DNA of 8,990 nt, taken from Actinomycetota bacterium (lineage in GTDB: Bacteria > Actinomycetota > Thermoleophilia > UBA2241). The translations under genes were made by a program, and so were the position numbers. Below the pieces are notes generated by a model that searched no databases, was not told where the DNA came from, and worked only from the letters and a program-made list of their open reading frames with translations. This document shows, one piece after another, positions 1-6,151 of the stretch (positions are counted from its first letter, which is position 1; every line of letters starts with the position of its first letter). The DNA lies in contig PKYM01000094.1 in assembly GCA_003132645.1 (NCBI GenBank), forward strand, positions 641-9,630, in the 5' to 3' direction.

Positions 1-732
1 GACGAACCCTACGCCGACACCCCCGGCGACCGCGGCTTTCCGGAATGGCCGGCAGGCGCCCTCGAGGCCGCGTCGGTCGCGGCGTCCGCCGCGGGCTTCG
101 AGCTCCACTACCACGCGATCGGTGACGCCGGCACCGCGGCGGCGCTCGACGCCATCGCCGCCGCGCGCGCCGCCGGTCTCGGCGGCAGCCGGCCGGCGAT
201 CACCCACGTGCAGCTCACACGGCCAGGCGACATCGAACGTTTCGCCGCGCTCGGCGTGACCGCCGTGCTCAACCCCTACTGGTTCCTGCGCGACGACTAC
301 TTCTACGACCTCCAGGTGCCCTACCTGGGCCTCGAGCGCGCCGAACGCGAGTACCCGATGGCGAGCTTCTTCGCGGCCGCTGTGCCAGTCGCCTCGGCCA
401 GCGATTTTCCGGTGACGGTGCCGCCCGACCCGCTGGTCGGCATCCAGGTCGGAGTCATGCGCTGGTCGGCCGGCGAGGCCGCCGCCGGCGACGTGCTGTG
501 GCCCGAGGAACGCGTCACGGTCGAGCAGATGGTCGACAGCTTCACGATCGCCGGCGCCCGGGCCCACCGCTTAGCCGACGAGACCGGTTCGCTCGAGGCC
601 GGCAAGTCGGCCGACCTGATCGTGCTCGACACGAACATCCTCGGCGTGCCTGCCGAGGAGATCGGCTCGGCCAAGGTCCTGCTCACCGTCTTCGGCGGCG
701 ACGAGGTCTACCGCGCGCCTGAGGCGCCTTGA
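1..732 (+). CDS. YtcJ-type amidohydrolase (amidohydrolase family 3), C-terminal part
   Basis: The frame is open from the left edge to TGA at 730-732, so about 243 residues are visible and the N-terminus, with the HxH metal motif expected in this superfamily, lies outside. Visible family features in order are HYHAIGDAG (residues about 38-46 of the fragment), ITHVQ about 25 residues later, LGLERAEREYP, ASDFPV with the Asp expected to act as the late metal-binding/catalytic residue, and a C-terminal GSLEAGKSADLIVLD segment that returns to the small beta-sandwich domain. This is the normal end of YtcJ-like metal-dependent hydrolases, which act on amide, ester or related bonds in the cytoplasm. 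The substrate cannot be told from sequence. The first in-frame ATG/GTG codons after base 200 are internal, not starts. A 423-bp non-coding gap follows, so no operon link with purD is implied. Family call is firm; exact function unknown. Confidence 0.88.
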   Translation, partial: DEPYADTPGDRGFPEWPAGALEAASVAASAAGFELHYHAIGDAGTAAALDAIAAARAAGLGGSRPAITHVQLTRPGDIERFAALGVTAVLNPYWFLRDDYFYDLQVPYLGLERAEREYPMASFFAAAVPVASASDFPVTVPPDPLVGIQVGVMRWSAGEAAAGDVLWPEERVTVEQMVDSFTIAGARAHRLADETGSLEAGKSADLIVLDTNILGVPAEEIGSAKVLLTVFGGDEVYRAPEAP

Positions 733-752
733 TGACCGGACCGGTCGCGGCA

Positions 753-1053
753 GGAGCGAAGGGCGCAGCGGGGCTCAGCGACTCCGGCGGTGGCAGCCGC
801 AGCACAGGGCGAAGTAGGGTCGTTGGTCTCGGTGGTGGCGACCAGAGCGCAGGGCGCAGTGAGGGTCGTTGGTCGGCCTGCGAGGCCACGCCCTAACAAA
901 GTGAACCGGCAAACCGCCCGAGTCAGCCCCGACCAGAGACCCTCACTGCGCCCGGAGCGCCGGCTGCAGGCTGCCCCGACCTGAGACGCCACACCTCGCC
1001 CGGAGCGCCAGGGAGAGTCGCCCCCACCCGAGACCCTCGCCTCGCCGAGAGCG
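753..1053. repeat. Cluster of six degenerate ~35-bp repeats, three per orientation
   Basis: This fills most of the 423-bp gap between the amidohydrolase and purD. Plus-orientation copies start near 753, 801 and 844 and share a core like GGGCGCAGTGAGGGTC followed by GTTGGTC. Inverted copies lie near 929-960, 974-1010 and 1021-1053, reading as the reverse complement (GACCCTCACTGCGCCC then GGAGCGC). The best pair, 852-876 and 929-953, matches at 23 of 25 positions as an inverted repeat around a 52-base loop (877-928). Copies diverge but keep the core. No coding potential is convincing here: open frames are short and change frame between copies. It could be a dispersed intergenic repeat (REP/MITE-like), a transcription-ending structure, or a protein-binding array. 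I do not recognise the family. Confidence 0.7.
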
Positions 1054-1084
1054 TTTCCCATCGACGTCCGGGCCTTCTCGCCCG

Positions 1085-1093
1085 TTGTATGCT
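1085..1093 (+). promoter_or_regulatory. Possible -10 region for purD
   Basis: TTGTATGCT is the only A/T-rich patch in the 100 bases before purD. TATGCT (1088-1093) matches four of six positions of a sigma-70 type -10. No good -35 sits at 16-18 bp; TCGACG at 1061-1066 is 21 bp away. The position, 62 bases before the purD start, is reasonable. Weak call. Confidence 0.25.
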
Positions 1094-1155
1094 TGAAGCG
1101 TCGGCGCGACCGCACCGTGACGGGCGCTCACAACCCGAGGCCACGAGGAGGACAC

Positions 1156-2472
1156 ATGCGAGTTCTGGTGATCGGCGGCGGCGGTCGCGAACACGCCCTC
1201 GTCCATGCCTTCTGCGCCTCCCCGCAGGCCCGCCAGGTGTTCTGCGCGCCCGGCAACGCCGGCATCGCCCAAGAGGCCGACACGGTGGACATCGCCGCCG
1301 ACGATCTCCCCGGCCTGCTGGCCTTCGCCCGGCGCGAGAAGATCGATCTGACCGTCGTCGGCCCCGAGGTGCCGCTCGTGGCCGGCGTCGCCGACCTGTT
1401 CGCCGAGAACGGCCTGCCGGTGTTCGGCCCGCGCGGCGACGGCGCCCGGCTCGAGGGCAGCAAGGTCTTCGCCAAGGAGATCATGGACGAGGCCCACGCG
1501 CCCACCGGCCACTATCGCCGCCATACCGAGCTCGCCGCCGCCCTGCGCGACGTCGACACCCAGGAGACCTGGCCGGTCGTGGTCAAGGCCGACGGCCTGG
1601 CCGCCGGCAAGGGCGTGATCATCTGTCAGGACGCCGGCGAGGCGCGCGCCGCGGTCCGCCTCTGCCTTGCCGAGCGCGCCTTCGGCGAGGCCGGCGGCAC
1701 GGTGCTGATCGAGGAGTTCCTGAGCGGCACCGAGGTGTCGCTGCTGGCCCTGTGCGACGGCACCCGCGTGGTGCCGATGGCCCCCGCCCAGGACTACAAG
1801 CGCATCTTCGCCGGCGACCAGGGACCCAACACCGGCGGCATGGGCAGCTACTGCCCTGTGCCCGGCTTTTCCGATGGTCTCGCGGAGACGGTGGTCGAGG
1901 ACCTCTTCCAGCCGGTGCTCGACGCCCTGCGCCGGCGCGGCATCGAGTATCGCGGCGTGCTCTACGGCGGCCTCATCGTGACCGAGCACGGCATCAAGCT
2001 GCTCGAGTTCAACTGCCGTTTCGGCGACCCCGAGATCCAGGCCATCCTCCCGCGCCTCGACAGCGACCTGTTCGAAGCCTGCCTGGCGACGGCCAACGGC
2101 GAGCTCGACACGGTCGCGCTGCGCTGGAGGCCCGATCCCTGTGTGACTATCGTCGCCGCCTCGGCAGGCTACCCGGCGTCGAGCTCGAAGGGCGACGTGA
2201 TCAGCGGACTCTCCGAAGCGGCCGCGCTGCCCGACGTCACGATCTACCACGCCGCCACGGCAGTGCACGGCCACGACATCGTGACCTCCGGCGGCCGCGT
2301 ACTGGCGGTCAGCGCCCTGGGCAACGACTTCGCCGCGGCGCGCGAGCGTGCCTACGGCGCGCTCGCGCGCCTCTCGTTCGCCGGCCTCCAGGCACGCGCC
2401 GACATCGCCGACCGCGCCGTGCAGGCCCAAAACGGCGAGATCGGCCTCTTTCCCGCCGACTGGGCCAGCTAG
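1156..2472 (+). CDS. purD: Phosphoribosylamine-glycine ligase (GAR synthetase)
   Basis: This cytosolic ATP-grasp enzyme joins glycine to phosphoribosylamine with ATP, giving GAR, the second step of de novo purine synthesis. The 438-residue length is normal for PurD. Family motifs appear in order: GGGGREHAL at 7-15, GPEVPLVAG from 69, LEGSKVFAK, VVKADGLAAGKGV with ATP-grasp Lys144, a GPNTGGMG loop ending at Gly230, and LLEFNCRFGDPE with metal/ATP-binding Glu284 and Asn286. A C-terminal domain begins near CVTIVAASAGYP. The start is ATG 1156, not an in-frame upstream codon, because GAGGAGG at 1145-1151 lies 4 bases before it and the protein then begins MRVLVIGGGG, as expected for PurD. The frame upstream of 1156 carries no family sequence. 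A membrane-protein gene follows after 6 bases, so the two are probably co-transcribed. Confidence 0.97.
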   Translation: MRVLVIGGGGREHALVHAFCASPQARQVFCAPGNAGIAQEADTVDIAADDLPGLLAFARREKIDLTVVGPEVPLVAGVADLFAENGLPVFGPRGDGARLEGSKVFAKEIMDEAHAPTGHYRRHTELAAALRDVDTQETWPVVVKADGLAAGKGVIICQDAGEARAAVRLCLAERAFGEAGGTVLIEEFLSGTEVSLLALCDGTRVVPMAPAQDYKRIFAGDQGPNTGGMGSYCPVPGFSDGLAETVVEDLFQPVLDALRRRGIEYRGVLYGGLIVTEHGIKLLEFNCRFGDPEIQAILPRLDSDLFEACLATANGELDTVALRWRPDPCVTIVAASAGYPASSSKGDVISGLSEAAALPDVTIYHAATAVHGHDIVTSGGRVLAVSALGNDFAAARERAYGALARLSFAGLQARADIADRAVQAQNGEIGLFPADWAS

Positions 2473-2478
2473 CGGCCC

Positions 2479-2931
2479 GTGGCTATGCTTCGCCGGCCGT
2501 CCGACCGGCAGCTCTACGCGGTCGTCGCCGTGCTGGTCGCCGCCGTCGGCTGCCTGCTCGTCCTTGGTTCGAGCTCCTCGGCCCCGCGTCACGCGGACGA
2601 CTGGTATCTCGGCACGTGGCGCGTCGACGCGCCGATGATCGGCTTGCATCACAGCTCCCCCGTCGCGCGCCCGGCGGCGCCCGCCGGCAGCCTGCGCGTG
2701 ACCGCGGGCAAGGGCGGCTTGCTGATCTCGATGGAGAGGTTCCCGGGCGTGTCGGAAGCGACGGTCCCGGGCGTGCGCACTCCTCTCGACGTGCGCTTTC
2801 AGACTCCCGACATAGGGCAGGGGGCCGGCTGGTGGGCGCTCGTGCTGCGCGGCACGATGACGGGCTCGCTGTCGTTCTACGATCCGGCGCACGACCACTG
2901 GACGACAGAGGTGACGCTCAGCAAGCAGTGA
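2479..2931 (+). CDS. Membrane-anchored GTW-domain protein A, function unknown
   Basis: I do not recognise a named family. The protein has 150 residues from GTG 2479 (ATG 2485 would remove two). Residues 1-11 are short and basic (LRRPSDR), 12-30 form one hydrophobic helix, and from about 38 the rest is a polar, probably extracytoplasmic, beta-rich domain opening with WYLGTW (42-47). Aromatic residues recur ([23 protein letters not shown]), and the chain ends STRAND-like with VTLSKQ. The same layout, helix then x-G-T-W, occurs in the genes at 4074 and 6152, which suggests a small lineage-specific family. It starts 6 bases after the purD stop with no clear Shine-Dalgarno sequence, so translation may depend on coupling to purD. 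Cys25 sits inside the hydrophobic stretch, and I think an anchor helix more likely than a lipoprotein signal. Confidence 0.75.
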   Translation: MAMLRRPSDRQLYAVVAVLVAAVGCLLVLGSSSSAPRHADDWYLGTWRVDAPMIGLHHSSPVARPAAPAGSLRVTAGKGGLLISMERFPGVSEATVPGVRTPLDVRFQTPDIGQGAGWWALVLRGTMTGSLSFYDPAHDHWTTEVTLSKQ

Positions 2932-2945
2932 CTGTGCCGTCGACG

Positions 2946-2975
2946 TTGGTCGCCGCGCCCTTGGAAGGATAAGCT
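2946..2975 (+). promoter_or_regulatory. Possible promoter before purE
   Basis: TTGGTC (2946-2951) and TAAGCT (2970-2975) are separated by 18 bp, a plausible sigma-70 type pair. It lies in the 118-bp gap between protein A and purE, the widest break inside the plus-strand run before purB, and just upstream of the octamer repeat. The -35 matches only in part, and no terminator for the preceding gene is visible. Low confidence. Confidence 0.28.
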
Positions 2976-2992
2976 CAAGCCTTACACCAAGC

Positions 2993-3024
2993 GCCGCAGA
3001 ACCGCAGAACCGCAGCGCCGCAGA
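2993..3024 (+). repeat. Four tandem CCGCAG octamers in the purE leader
   Basis: The sequence is GCCGCAGA, ACCGCAGA, ACCGCAGC, GCCGCAGA, an exact 8-bp period with consensus RCCGCAGM, ending 25 bases before the purE GTG. It would lie in the purE 5' leader if the promoter at 2946-2975 is real. Its look recalls the short-period intergenic repeats (ACCGCAGAG or ACCACAGAG type) scattered through many bacterial genomes; that comparison is from memory. Confidence 0.7.
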
Positions 3025-3049
3025 GCGCGCACCCCGAAGGGAGCAGGCA

Positions 3050-3499
3050 GTGGAGAAGACCAGTACCGAGGTCGACGCGCTGCTGGTCGGCATCGAGTTC
3101 GAACCCGTGCTTGTGGGTATCGTGATGGGCAGCGAATCCGACCGCGAAGTCATGGCGGCCGCCGGGCGCGAGCTCGACGAGCGCCGCATACGCTATGAGA
3201 TCGAGGTCATGTCAGCTCATCGCGACCCCGACAAGGTGGCTCACTACGCGCGCACCGCGCAGGCCCGCGGGCTCAAGGTGCTCATCGCCGGCGCCGGCAA
3301 GGCGGCCGCGCTGCCCGGCGTGATCGCGTCGCACACCAACCTGCCGGTGATCGGCGTGCCCATCAAGACGAGCGACCTGGGCGGCCTCGACTCGCTGCTT
3401 TCGATCGTCCAGATGCCGCCCGGCGTGCCGGTCGCCTGCGTCGCCATCAACGGCGCCCGCAACGCCGCCATCCTGGCCGCCAAGATCCTCGACGTCTGA
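3050..3499 (+). CDS. purE: N5-carboxyaminoimidazole ribonucleotide mutase (PurE)
   Basis: PurE converts N5-CAIR to CAIR, step 6 of purine synthesis, as a cytosolic oligomer usually fed by PurK, which is not in this window. The protein has 149 residues. [10 protein letters not shown] (22-31) is the substrate-binding start, VMSAHRDP (about 53-60) carries the catalytic His of class I PurE, and [17 protein letters not shown] and [10 protein letters not shown] complete the fold. The SAHR motif and SIVQMP favour the class I mutase over class II AIR carboxylase (SAHK). The usual AAHLPG motif reads AAALPG, replacing a conserved His (His75 in E. coli numbering). GTG 3050 is chosen because GAAGGGA at 3036-3042 fits as Shine-Dalgarno sequence; this adds about 20 residues before the canonical start of the fold. 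The C-terminus ends right after the last helix. A small membrane gene follows 11 bases later. Confidence 0.95.
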   Translation: MEKTSTEVDALLVGIEFEPVLVGIVMGSESDREVMAAAGRELDERRIRYEIEVMSAHRDPDKVAHYARTAQARGLKVLIAGAGKAAALPGVIASHTNLPVIGVPIKTSDLGGLDSLLSIVQMPPGVPVACVAINGARNAAILAAKILDV

Positions 3500-3510
3500 C
3501 GCGAGCGGCG

Positions 3511-3642
3511 ATGAGCGACGGTCCCCGCAAGACGCGCATGCCACCCGGCTACCAGCGCCAGATGCTCGTCATGGCGATCAGCGGACTCAGCTTCATCGTC
3601 GTGCTGGCCCTGATCGGCCTGCTGCTGCACTTCGTCGGTTGA
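3511..3642 (+). CDS. 43-residue single-pass membrane protein, function unknown
   Basis: ATG 3511 opens a 43-codon frame ending TGA at 3640-3642. Residues 1-17 are polar and basic (MSDGPRKTRMPPGYQRQ), and 18-42 form one long hydrophobic helix ending LLLHFVG. The positive-inside rule puts the N-terminus in the cytosol. It begins 11 bases after purE stops and ends 38 bases before ridA starts, so it fills the purE-ridA gap neatly. The Shine-Dalgarno match is poor (GAGCGG), suggesting coupling to purE. I do not recognise a family. It is short enough for standard gene callers to miss. The clean basic-then-hydrophobic layout and the exact fit between neighbours support a real gene, but chance cannot be excluded in GC-rich DNA. 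Confidence 0.6.
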   Translation: MSDGPRKTRMPPGYQRQMLVMAISGLSFIVVLALIGLLLHFVG

Positions 3643-3680
3643 CCCTTTCGCATCCGCATTCGCCACCCAAGGAGCCTGAC

Positions 3681-4061
3681 ATGATCAAGATGACCCTGAC
3701 CTCGCCGGCGGCCGCTCCCGCGATCGGGCCCTACTCGCCCGCGCTGCAGGCCGAAGGCTTCGTGTTCTTCTCGGGGCAGGTGCCCCTCGACGCCGACGGC
3801 GCCGTGGTCGGCGAGACGGCGGCCGAGCAGGCCCGACAGGCGCTTGCCAATCTCCATCATCTCCTCCAGGCCGGCGCCATGACCAGCCACGCGATCGTCA
3901 AGACGACCATCTTCCTGACCGACATGAACGACTTCGCCGCGGTGAACGAGGTCTACGCGGAGTTCTTCGAGCAGCCCTACCCGGCGCGCTCGACGGTCGC
4001 CGTCGCCGCCCTGCCGAAGGGCGTCAAGGTCGAGATCGAAGCCATCGCCATGCGGGAGTGA
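3681..4061 (+). CDS. ridA: RidA family reactive intermediate deaminase
   Basis: RidA (YjgF/YER057c/UK114) hydrolyses enamine/imine intermediates, such as 2-aminoacrylate released by PLP enzymes, to the keto acid and ammonia; it works as a cytosolic trimer. The 126-residue length is typical. AIGPYSPALQAEGFVFFSGQ covers 14-33, the QARQALANLHHLL helix follows, then VKTTIFLTDMNDFAAVN, YPARSTV with the carboxylate-binding Arg103, and VEIEAIAM with Glu118 (E. coli RidA Arg105 and Glu120). These key residues mark an active RidA rather than an inactive Rid subfamily. ATG 3681 is chosen over the TTG at 3639 because AAGGAG (3669-3674) lies 6 bases upstream and the protein then starts at the family N-terminus. 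A membrane gene starts 12 bases after the stop. Confidence 0.95.
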   Translation: MIKMTLTSPAAAPAIGPYSPALQAEGFVFFSGQVPLDADGAVVGETAAEQARQALANLHHLLQAGAMTSHAIVKTTIFLTDMNDFAAVNEVYAEFFEQPYPARSTVAVAALPKGVKVEIEAIAMRE

Positions 4062-4073
4062 CCTAAGGATCCG

Positions 4074-4583
4074 GTGAGCGACCAGAGGCCCGCGAGGACT
4101 ATCTACCGGTCGGCGGCGGCCGAGGCGCGTTCGGGCGCGGCGGCCGCCGACCCGACCGCAAAACACCGCCGCCTGCGCGACGCCTGGTGGCTCGCGCCCG
4201 TCCTGGCGCTCGTCATCCTGCTCGTGGCGATCGCCGTGGCGAGCTTCTTCGTGCTGGGCGGTTTCGGCCTGCTGCCGTATCTCGGCATCACCTCCGGCCA
4301 GCACTTCGCCGGCACCTGGGGGTTGTCGGACCCCGGGCTCGGCAGCGTCTCCGTCCACGTGATAAAGGACGGCGGCAGCGTTTACGGACTCAGCGGCGTC
4401 CGCATCCTGGGCCAGCGCGTCACCACGGCCCAGGCGAAAGACGACAGCCTCGTCGCCAGCGGCACCGCCAAGGGCGTGACCTGGCAGCTATCGCTGTCGT
4501 TTGCCAACCGCGAACAGCTCCGCGTCCGCGTCGACTACGGCGACGGCAGGCCACCGCTGGAGACGCTGCTCACGCGTCAGTAG
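4074..4583 (+). CDS. Membrane-anchored GTW-domain protein B, function unknown
   Basis: The protein has 169 residues from GTG 4074, with AAGGA at 4065-4069 just upstream. Residues 1-37 are cytosolic, Ala/Arg-rich and basic near the membrane (KHRRLRD); about 38-67 are strongly hydrophobic (one helix, perhaps continuing into a second half after a Gly-Gly at 62-63). The outside domain opens with HFAGTW (77-82) and runs as short strands: VSVHVIKDGGSVYGLSGV, then AQAKDDSLVASG, VTWQLSLSF and LRVRVDYG. Layout and strand pattern match the C-terminal half of the protein at 6152 (TVTIARSGALYLV and ATLKNGHLES), so the two look homologous. No enzyme motif is seen; a small beta-sandwich or lipocalin-like binding fold is a guess. 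Position between ridA (12-base gap) and purB (50-base gap) makes it part of the purine operon. Confidence 0.78.
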   Translation: MSDQRPARTIYRSAAAEARSGAAAADPTAKHRRLRDAWWLAPVLALVILLVAIAVASFFVLGGFGLLPYLGITSGQHFAGTWGLSDPGLGSVSVHVIKDGGSVYGLSGVRILGQRVTTAQAKDDSLVASGTAKGVTWQLSLSFANREQLRVRVDYGDGRPPLETLLTRQ

Positions 4584-4588
4584 AGTGT

Positions 4589-4631
4589 GAGAGAATCTCC
4601 CCGTCTCTGACGGCCGCGACGGGGGGCTCTC
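4589..4631 (+). promoter_or_regulatory. Leader hairpin over the purB ribosome-binding region
   Basis: Bases 4597-4605 (CTCCCCGTC) pair with 4618-4626 (GACGGGGGG) over 9 bp with one U-G wobble. After a 3-base bulge (4594-4596), 4589-4593 (GAGAG) pair with 4627-4631 (CTCTC). The loop is 4606-4617. The right arm contains the only G-rich stretch that could serve as purB Shine-Dalgarno sequence (4621-4626), and the fold ends two bases before the ATG. A regulatory role is inferred; it has no U-tract, so it does not look like a terminator. Confidence 0.5.
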
Positions 4632-4633
4632 CC

Positions 4634-5935
4634 ATGATCGATCGTTACACGCTGCCCGAGATGGGCGCCATCTGGACCGAAGAGGCAAAGCTGCAGGCCT
4701 GGCTCGAGGTCGAGCTCGCCGCCGTGCGCGCCTGGAACAGGCTCGGCAAGGTCCCCGACGACGCGCTTGCCGAGATCGAGGCCAAAGCGGCCTTCGAGGC
4801 CGCCCGGGTGGCCGAGATCGAAGAGACGACCAACCACGACGTCATCGCCTTCTTGAGCAACGTGGCCGAACACGTCGGCGACGCCTCCAAGTACATCCAC
4901 TACGGCATGACGAGCTCCGACATGCTCGACACCGGCCTGGCGCTGCAGATCAGGCGCGCCGGCGAGCTGCTGCAGGGCGACCTGGCGGCGCTTGGCTGCG
5001 TGCTCAAGCGGCGCGCCTTCGAGTTTCGCGACACGGTGCAGGTCGGTCGCACCCACGGCATCCACGCCGAACCGATCACCTTCGGCATGAAGCTCGGCAT
5101 GTGGGCCTTCGAGGTGGCGCGCGACCTCGAGCGCCTGCGGCGCGTGACCGAGGGCGCCGCCGTCGGCAAGCTCAGCGGCGCCGTGGGCGCCTACAACAAC
5201 ATCGACCCGCGGGTCGAAGAGCTGGTCCTGGCCGAGCTCGGCCTGGGCTGCGAACCGATCGCCAACCAGGTCGTACAGCGCGACCGCCACGCCGCCTTCC
5301 TGTCGGCGCTGGCCATCGTGGGCTCATCGATCGAGAAGTTCACAGTCGAGGTGCGCCATCTGCAGCGCACCGAAGTGCGCGAGGCCGAAGAGGCCTTCGG
5401 CAAGGGCCAGAAGGGCTCTTCGGCGATGCCCCACAAGCGCAATCCGATCCTTTCCGAACGTATGGCCGGCTGCGCCCGCGTGCTGCGCGGCAACGCCGTC
5501 GTGGGCATGGAGAACATGGCCCTCTGGCACGAGCGCGACATCTCGCACAGCTCGGCCGAACGGATCGTCTTTCCCGACTCCTGTATCCTGCTCGACTACA
5601 TGCTGCGCAAGACGACGAAGCTCTTCGACACGCTGGTCGTCGACGAAGCGCGCATGCGCGGCAACCTCGCGCTGTCGCAGCGCCTCGTCTTCAGCGGCGC
5701 CGTGCTGCTCGCCCTGGTCGACCACGGCATGCTGCGCGACGACGCCTACCGGGTCGTGCAGGACAGCGCCATGCGGGCCTGGCGCGAGGGCGTCGACTTC
5801 GGGCGGCTGATCAAGGACGACCCCGAGGCGACTGCCGTGCTCTCGCCCGCCGAGATCGACGCGGCCATGGATCCCGACCAGTACCGCGCCGGTCGCGAGG
5901 TCATCTTCGGGCGCCTCGAGCAGCTCGTCTTCTAG
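4634..5935 (+). CDS. purB: Adenylosuccinate lyase
   Basis: PurB removes fumarate from SAICAR (step 8 of purine synthesis) and from adenylosuccinate (last step to AMP). It is a cytosolic homotetramer of the fumarase/aspartase superfamily. The 433-residue length and the opening MIDRYTLPEMGAIWTEEAKL fit the bacterial family resembling the B. subtilis enzyme. HYGMTSSD (89-96) carries the first conserved His, VGRTHGIHAEPITFG carries His141, and the flexible signature loop KGSSAMPHKRNP (260-271) carries the catalytic Ser at 262/263. WHERDISHSSAERI follows, as in the family. ATG 4634 is chosen because the family N-terminus begins exactly there; the frame extends open upstream to 4187, but that part overlaps protein B and lacks family sequence. 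The ribosome-binding site is only a run of six G at 4621-4626 inside a predicted hairpin. Confidence 0.97.
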   Translation: MIDRYTLPEMGAIWTEEAKLQAWLEVELAAVRAWNRLGKVPDDALAEIEAKAAFEAARVAEIEETTNHDVIAFLSNVAEHVGDASKYIHYGMTSSDMLDTGLALQIRRAGELLQGDLAALGCVLKRRAFEFRDTVQVGRTHGIHAEPITFGMKLGMWAFEVARDLERLRRVTEGAAVGKLSGAVGAYNNIDPRVEELVLAELGLGCEPIANQVVQRDRHAAFLSALAIVGSSIEKFTVEVRHLQRTEVREAEEAFGKGQKGSSAMPHKRNPILSERMAGCARVLRGNAVVGMENMALWHERDISHSSAERIVFPDSCILLDYMLRKTTKLFDTLVVDEARMRGNLALSQRLVFSGAVLLALVDHGMLRDDAYRVVQDSAMRAWREGVDFGRLIKDDPEATAVLSPAEIDAAMDPDQYRAGREVIFGRLEQLVF

Positions 5936-5992
5936 GGCCCTGGGTGCCGCGCCGGGCGGACCACGTTCCGGCTGAGCCGAGCCGCCGCACCT

Positions 5993-6027
5993 GCGTGGCG
6001 GTCGCCCCGCCGAGCCGACCGCCACGC
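5993..6027 (+). terminator. Perfect 12-bp hairpin after purB
   Basis: GCGTGGCGGTCG (5993-6004) is exactly complementary to CGACCGCCACGC (6016-6027), around an 11-base loop, 57 bases after the purB stop. Only two T follow, so it lacks the classic U-tract; such hairpins do occur as terminators in high-GC bacteria. It could alternatively be a dyad binding site. The rest of the 216-bp gap (5936-6151) holds no gene that I can support. Confidence 0.5.
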
Positions 6028-6151
6028 TTACGGGGTCGTGTCCAGGCCCCCGCGTGCCGACAAGGTTGGGAGAGGCGGCTACCACAGGCCCCGCGGGTGC
6101 GCGAGCGAGCCACCGGCACGGGCCGCCGCACAACATCTGGGGAGGAGTCCT

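Noticed and set aside
734..746. Near-palindrome GACCGG-A-CCGGTC after the amidohydrolase stop
   Set aside because: Short, GC-only and with a one-base centre; expected by chance in such DNA and too tight to form a useful terminator hairpin.
753..1053. CRISPR array
   Set aside because: Copies occur in both orientations, diverge strongly and lack uniform unique spacers; no cas gene is present.
2545..2556. Lipoprotein signal in protein A (AVGC ending at Cys25)
   Set aside because: The Cys is followed by more hydrophobic residues (LLVLG) and the position before it is Ala, not the usual Leu; a plain membrane anchor fits better.
1089..2972. Plus-strand 627-codon frame overlapping purD
   Set aside because: It is extremely Arg-rich, the signature of a shifted frame of a GC-rich gene, and purD is certain.
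2932..3049. Purine or other riboswitch before purE
   Set aside because: I could not find a conserved three-way junction or other riboswitch core; the gap holds promoter-like sequence and an octamer repeat only. The same holds for the purD leader.
943..3189. Minus-strand open frame of 748 codons opposite purD and purE
   Set aside because: It is rich in Arg, Ala, Gly, His and Asp with no recognisable motif and covers two certain genes; long antisense frames are common in GC-rich coding DNA.
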